Source of the DNA: Corynebacterium rhinophilum
Lineage (GTDB): Bacteria > Actinomycetota > Actinomycetes > Mycobacteriales > Mycobacteriaceae
Length of the DNA stretch: 9,821 bases
Direction of reading: 5' to 3'
Assembly (NCBI RefSeq): GCF_030227225.1
Contig: NZ_JASPHQ010000034.1
Span: forward strand, 1-9,821
Position 1 is the stretch's first letter; each line of letters begins with the position of its first letter. Position numbers and translations under genes: made by a program. The notes under the pieces were generated by a model that saw only the letters and a program-made list of their open reading frames with translations, ran no database searches and was not told the DNA's origin. Shown here one piece after another: positions 7,109-9,821 of the stretch.

Positions 7109-7175
7109 ACCAGCCCAACTTTTGGGGACTAGTTCATGGTGCTCTCGGGCGGCGGGTTCGTGCTTTGGTTGGTGG

Positions 7176-7988
7176 TTAGTGGTTTTGGAGTTCTCGGGTG
7201 ATGATTTGGGTCATTCCGTCGTGTCCTACGTCTGTTGGGTGTAGTGGCATGACGGATGGGGCGGTTGGGGTTTGGACGAGTGTGGCCCATCGGTGGTTGG
7301 TGTCTGGCTGGCAGGGGTCGTGGGTTTTGGCTTGGTCGTGGAGATTGATGTAGTTGACGCCGAGGTCGTGTGCTGCGCGTCCGATTTCGCGATTGAATTC
7401 GTCTTCTGCGATGGTGGCGCCTGGGATGGTTATTGGCAGTTGTAGTTGGTCGTGGTTGACTACGCAGAGGGTGTCGTTGACGGTCATTGGGACGTAGTTG
7501 ACCATGGAGATGCGGGCGTTGGGTGCGGCTTTGCGGATTTTGTTGAATTGGAAGTTTAGTAGTCCGCGGTAGGTGGAGGCTTTGGGAACGTCGGGGAGAG
7601 TGGCGTTGGCTAGGGCGTCGAAGTAGGTTCCTTGTTGGAGGCCGCCGTACATGAATACTACTTCTTTGGTGTCATGGCCGATGTTGCCTTGTTCGATGGC
7701 GTCGTCGACGTACTGGTTGATCCAGACGCTGGTTCCGTTGCAGGAGTAGTCGGCGAGGTTGTTGGCGGTTTGGTGTGCCCAGTTGTGTTTGTCGTTGAAG
7801 CAGGGGTGGAAGGGGCGTTTGTGCGGGGAGGTTGCTGCTCGTTCGCCTGGTGCGCCGCCGTTGGCGGTGAAGGAGTCGCCGAAGGTGACCATTTCTTTGC
7901 CTTGGTCTGCGTTGGCGGTTTGGGCCATGGTGAGGCTTGTGGTGAGGGCGATGAGTCCGGCGGTGATTTTGGTTTTTATGTTTTTCAT
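7176..7988 (-). CDS. Secreted SGNH/GDSL-type hydrolase
   Basis: Probable exported esterase or lipase of the SGNH fold, in the group that resembles the Streptomyces scabies esterase. The 270-residue precursor has a signal peptide (MKNIKTK, hydrophobic core 8-22, likely cleavage after ANA at 25-27). Block I is TFGDSFTANGG with S39 as nucleophile. YSCNGTS (81-87) supplies the block II Gly. H250 lies in PLHPTDVGHDGM, with no Asp three residues before it, so a Ser-His dyad backed by a main-chain carbonyl near W234 is likely. Four Cys (63, 83, 175, 226) suggest two disulfides. In place of the block III GGND motif is YGGLQQ (114-119), so the oxyanion Asn is absent. The ATG at 7988 is chosen because AAGGCG lies about 8 bases upstream; an ATG 16 codons earlier would spoil the signal peptide. 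It lies between IS remnants and its substrate is unknown. Confidence 0.85.
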   Translation of the reverse strand: MKNIKTKITAGLIALTTSLTMAQTANADQGKEMVTFGDSFTANGGAPGERAATSPHKRPFHPCFNDKHNWAHQTANNLADYSCNGTSVWINQYVDDAIEQGNIGHDTKEVVFMYGGLQQGTYFDALANATLPDVPKASTYRGLLNFQFNKIRKAAPNARISMVNYVPMTVNDTLCVVNHDQLQLPITIPGATIAEDEFNREIGRAAHDLGVNYINLHDQAKTHDPCQPDTNHRWATLVQTPTAPSVMPLHPTDVGHDGMTQIITRELQNH

Positions 7989-8021
7989 TCGATTCGCCTT
8001 GGGTCGGGGATGTTTAAGGGG

Positions 8022-8035
8022 TGCACTTTTGTGCA
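8022..8035. repeat. Short inverted repeat in the SGNH gene leader
   Basis: TGCAC (8022-8026) and GTGCA (8031-8035) flank TTTT. The pair lies just downstream of the predicted -10 of the SGNH hydrolase gene, in its 5' untranslated region. It could be an operator or a small RNA hairpin, or chance. Confidence 0.3.
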
Positions 8036-8045
8036 TGCTGTGGTT

Positions 8046-8073
8046 ATCCTACTGGTTTCTTGGTGAGAGTCCA
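8046..8073 (-). promoter_or_regulatory. Candidate promoter of the SGNH hydrolase gene
   Basis: On the minus strand TGGACT (8073-8068) and TAGGAT (8051-8046) are 16 bases apart, each 4 of 6 to consensus. The expected start is near 8039, giving a leader of about 50 bases. An inverted repeat CCAGT/ACTGG (8071-8075 and 8086-8090) overlaps the -35 box and could bind a regulator. Confidence 0.35.
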
Positions 8074-8110
8074 GTCTTTGATTGAACTGGGGTGCTGAGA
8101 GGGCGTCGAT

Positions 8111-9076
8111 GGAGAGTGTCTGATGGTTTGTGTGTAGGTTCCCAACCTGCATGAGGAGATGGACCAGAATGACTAGTGTGGCACGATGAGATCTAAGCCT
8201 GATAAGGCCACAATTTGATGCGATTGAAAAGAAGCTTCTTGCTAACCCTGAGATGGCGAAACTGATTGATGAGCTAGGCACGTCCACCACGGATGCCAAC
8301 GACTTGGTTCGGGGCATGTTGCAAGCCTCGATCACTAGGGGTTTGAATGCTGAGATGGATGCCTACCTTGGCTACGAGTCTGGCGACAGGAGTGCTAAAG
8401 CTGCTGCTGGGACAGACAATCACCGTAACGGGTCGTATCCAAAGACCGTGGATTCTAACTACGGGCCAATCACCGTTGATGTGCTGAGAGATCGGGCTGG
8501 AACATTCTTGCCGACTATGGCCCCTCAAAGGCTCGAGGAGATTGACCGACGTTGATGACATGATTGTCAGCTTGTATGCCGGCGGGATGACGATTAGGGA
8601 TATCCAGCACCATAGGGCTACTGCACTGCGGGTAGATATCTCTCATGAAACAATCTCCGCGGTCACTGATGCCGTCGGCGACGAGGTCATGGTCTGGCAC
8701 AACCGCCAGTGAGACGAATTCTACCCCGTAGTGTTTCTCGATGCGCTGCGCATTAAAGTCCGCGACGGTGGCCGAGTGGTCAACAAGTCCGCGTACATGG
8801 CAATTGGTGTGGATCTTGACGGTATTAAGCACATTGTGGGGTTGTGGATTGCCACAGAAGAAGGCGCTTCATTTTGGGCGCAGGTATGTGCCAATCTTTC
8901 TAACCGTGGGGTCAAAGACGTCTTTATCGTCTGCTGTGACGGGCTGAAAGGCCTACCAGAAGCAGTCGAGGCAACATGTGGCCGAACTCTATGGTGCACA
9001 CCTGTATCGTGCACCTGATTCGCGCAGCTAACCGGCAGGTCACCTACGGGGATCGCCGGGGCGTATCGGCCGCAAC
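8111..9076 (+). mobile_element. IS256-family (mutator type) element, truncated at its 3' end
   Basis: A transposase remnant of the IS256 family begins after a short leader. The left end is placed near GGAGAGTGTCTG at 8111 by resemblance to related elements and is approximate. Homology stops at about 9076, in the middle of the transposase (after RRGVSAA), where the sequence switches to the IS3 remnant on the opposite strand. The right inverted repeat is absent. Confidence 0.65.
8169..9076 (+). pseudogene. IS256-family transposase, frameshifted and truncated
   Basis: ATG at 8169 starts MTSVAR, then TGA at 8187 interrupts. A shifted segment is followed by DAIEKKLLANPEMAKLIDELG in the correct frame. 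The frame is lost again near 8525 by one extra base, after FLPTM. It resumes as DVDDMIVSLYAGGMTIRDIQHH, meets a TGA in NRQ*DEFYP (8710-8712), continues through FYPVVFLDALRIKVRDGG (first catalytic Asp) and FIVCCDGLKGLPEAVEA (second catalytic Asp), then shifts near 8975 by one extra T before CIVHLIRAANRQ-like sequence. The third catalytic residue (Glu) and the C-terminus are missing. It cannot make a functional transposase. Confidence 0.85.
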
Positions 9077-9369
9077 CCCATGGATTTCATGATGCGTGCG
9101 ACTTTCTTGTGATTTATCGGGCCGAAATCCGTATCACTGTTGAGGCTTGCAGCGATGCGTTTAGCACCATAAAGACCATGCTCATCATCAAAAGTGGCCT
9201 TGATTTTTGCACCAATAAGACCGTCAGAATACATCATTGTATCCTGCGATTTTCACGGGTGTGGACCCACTTATAAAACGAGGAACGATTGAGTCTTAAC
9301 ACGTGGCACATCCGTGTGAGACGAGTATTCGGTTCGGTGGTCATAGACACACTGGAAGCAGAATTCCAG
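9077..9369 (-). pseudogene. IS3-family transposase orfB, N-terminal fragment with frameshifts
   Basis: Three frames carry the expected orfB start in order: FQCVYDHRTEYS, then TRMCHVLRLNRSSFYKWVHTRENRR (to a TGA near 9236), then MYSDGLIGAKIKATFDDEHG, LYGAKRIAASLNSDTDFGPI and NHKKVARIMKSMGL. Each break is a small indel, near 9330 and 9237. Homology ends at about 9077, before any DDE catalytic residue, where IS256 sequence begins. Confidence 0.8.
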
Positions 9370-9666
9370 TGAGTCTGCTTGAAGCAAAATATGTGGCGGC
9401 CTTGCGCAGGATGTCGCGTTCTTCGCGCAGTTGTGCGTTTTCTTTCTCCAGCTGGCGGGTGCGTCTCACGATTCATTCGCTGCTTGGGCTTGATCGTGCA
9501 TGGCTTTTATGCGGGCGCGTTTGCCGGTGTAGTACTTGGTGGCCCATGAATGCAGCGAGGCACGGTTGATACCGAGCTCGGCTGATGCTGCGTTCAGCGA
9601 GAGGCCCTCGTTGTTTTCATAGAGGGCCACGGCATCGCGTTTGAACTGTTCTCAGTACCTGGACAT
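9370..9666 (-). pseudogene. IS3-family transposase orfA, inactivated
   Basis: From ATG at 9666-9664 the frame reads MSRY, then TGA, then EQFKRDAVALYENNEGLSLN and AASAELGINRASLHSWATKY, an IS3 orfA with its helix-turn-helix. It passes GKRARIKAMHDQAQAANES to a second TGA. One base shift later it continues as RQLEKENAQLREERDILRKAA, the orfA leucine-zipper region, and ends near 9370. At least one nonsense change and one frameshift separate it from a working gene. The left limit is approximate. Confidence 0.8.
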
Positions 9667-9738
9667 GGTGGTAGATTACCTTTCTTCCCAGCCCGACTGG
9701 GCTGGATATCAGGTGTCCACCAAATGGGGGTCAGGTCC

Positions 9739-9821
9739 GCCTGCTCGAATTGCGGGTAGCAACCAACAAGTGCGCTTCGAATCTGGTTGATGAGCCTGGT
9801 GTAGGAGCGTGCTAAGTCTTC
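9739..9821 (-). pseudogene. Fragment of an IS110-family transposase (partial at the window edge)
   Basis: Read on the minus strand from 9821 in the first frame, the 83 bases encode an uninterrupted EDLARSYTRLINQIRSAL followed by VGCYPQFEQAD. This resembles the middle region after the DEDD domain of IS110-family transposases (typically RDLARxxTxLxNRLRAxL...HPAFE). The frame is cut at 9738 by the IS3 5' end, suggesting the IS3 element inserted into it. The piece is short, so the family call is tentative. Confidence 0.5.

Larger units (their letters stand above)
6589..7136 (+). mobile_element. Internally deleted IS3-family mini-element
   Basis: The right end CAGCCCAACTTTTGGGGACTAGTTCA is split here as CAGCCCAACTTTTGGGG plus ACTAGTTCA (7111-7136). 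Its reverse complement matches 6589-6614 at about 19 of 26 positions, including the CCCCA...AGTTGG core usual for IS3-family ends. Between the ends is one reading frame made of joined pieces of orfA and orfB, much shorter than a full element of about 1.2-1.5 kb. The right boundary is fairly secure. The left boundary is uncertain because it coincides with the mycolyltransferase terminator. Confidence 0.55.
9077..9738 (-). mobile_element. 5' portion of an IS3-family element, degenerate
   Basis: The right boundary at 9738 is the element's 5' end, shared with the copy at 1-76. Reading leftward on the minus strand come the terminal repeat GGACCTGACCCC, a leader with a 7-bp hairpin (9688-9694 with 9699-9705), orfA, and the first part of orfB up to about 9077. 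There it abuts the IS256 remnant. The orfB catalytic core and the 3' end are missing. At 9738 it interrupts an IS110-like transposase reading frame. Confidence 0.75.

Noticed and set aside
7989..8036. Longer start (ATG at 8036) for the SGNH hydrolase
   Set aside because: The extra 16 residues precede a normal signal peptide, and the internal ATG at 7988 has a well-spaced AAGGCG.
7632..8066. Plus-strand open frame of 144 codons, Val and Gly rich
   Set aside because: It is the complement of the SGNH gene and shows only low-complexity valine-glycine sequence produced by that gene's codon use.
8101..8570. Possible autonomous small DNA-binding protein from the 100-codon frame at 8253-8555
   Set aside because: It is the N-terminal part of IS256 transposase ended by a one-base frameshift, with the correct continuation visible in the next frame.
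8274..9014. Minus-strand frames opposite the IS256 remnant
   Set aside because: The plus strand carries recognisable IS256 transposase segments; the opposite frames have no known domain.
1..9821. CRISPR arrays, tRNA or rRNA genes, toxin-antitoxin or phage-defence genes
   Set aside because: No regularly spaced repeats, cloverleaf-like segments or conserved rRNA stretches were seen, and no frame resembled a defence or toxin family.

Overview
The window most likely comes from a mycolic-acid-containing actinobacterium of the Corynebacterium type. Positions 200-6558 hold a plus-strand block in the same order as Mycobacterium tuberculosis Rv3808c-Rv3804c: galactofuranosyltransferase GlfT2, a PAP2 phosphatase, the UbiA-type decaprenyl-phosphate phosphoribosyltransferase, arabinofuranosyltransferase AftB and a mycolyltransferase. 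Corynebacterium glutamicum has the same order, with a short mycolyltransferase (cmt2) after aftB. The insertion-sequence remnants in the rest of the window also resemble corynebacterial elements. This is recognition from memory, not a database search.

Layout. 1-76 is the 5' end of an IS3-family element that lies mostly left of the window on the minus strand. 77-199 is the leader of glfT2. glfT2 (200-2152), the PAP2 gene (2142-2657) and ubiA (2650-3630) overlap by a few bases each and look like one translationally coupled operon. After a 62-base gap comes aftB (start placed at 3693), which seems to have its own extended -10 promoter and probably a leaderless start. Its first codons contain an 18-bp terminator-like hairpin. 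The mycolyltransferase gene (5524-6558) has a strong ribosome binding site and a signal peptide, and ends at a strong intrinsic terminator (6591-6649).

From about 6589 to the right edge the window is mobile-element debris with one cargo gene. In order: an internally deleted IS3-family mini-element (about 6589-7136); a secreted SGNH/GDSL-type hydrolase on the minus strand (7176-7988); an IS256-family remnant with several frameshifts and stops (about 8111-9076); the 5' part of a degenerate IS3-family element on the minus strand (9077-9738), whose last 76 bases match 1-76 at 70 of 76 positions; and a piece of an apparent IS110-family transposase (9739-9821).

How the genes work together. GlfT2 polymerises the galactan chain. 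UbiA and the PAP2 phosphatase act in succession on the route to decaprenyl-phospho-arabinose. AftB uses that donor to add terminal arabinofuranose residues. The mycolyltransferase then transfers mycolic acids onto arabinan or trehalose. The SGNH hydrolase is exported too, but its substrate cannot be read from the sequence and its link to the wall genes is only proximity. No tRNA, rRNA or CRISPR array was seen. The most interesting signals are the hairpin inside aftB, the mini-IS whose end coincides with the mycolyltransferase terminator, and the SGNH protein with an altered oxyanion-hole motif between IS remnants.
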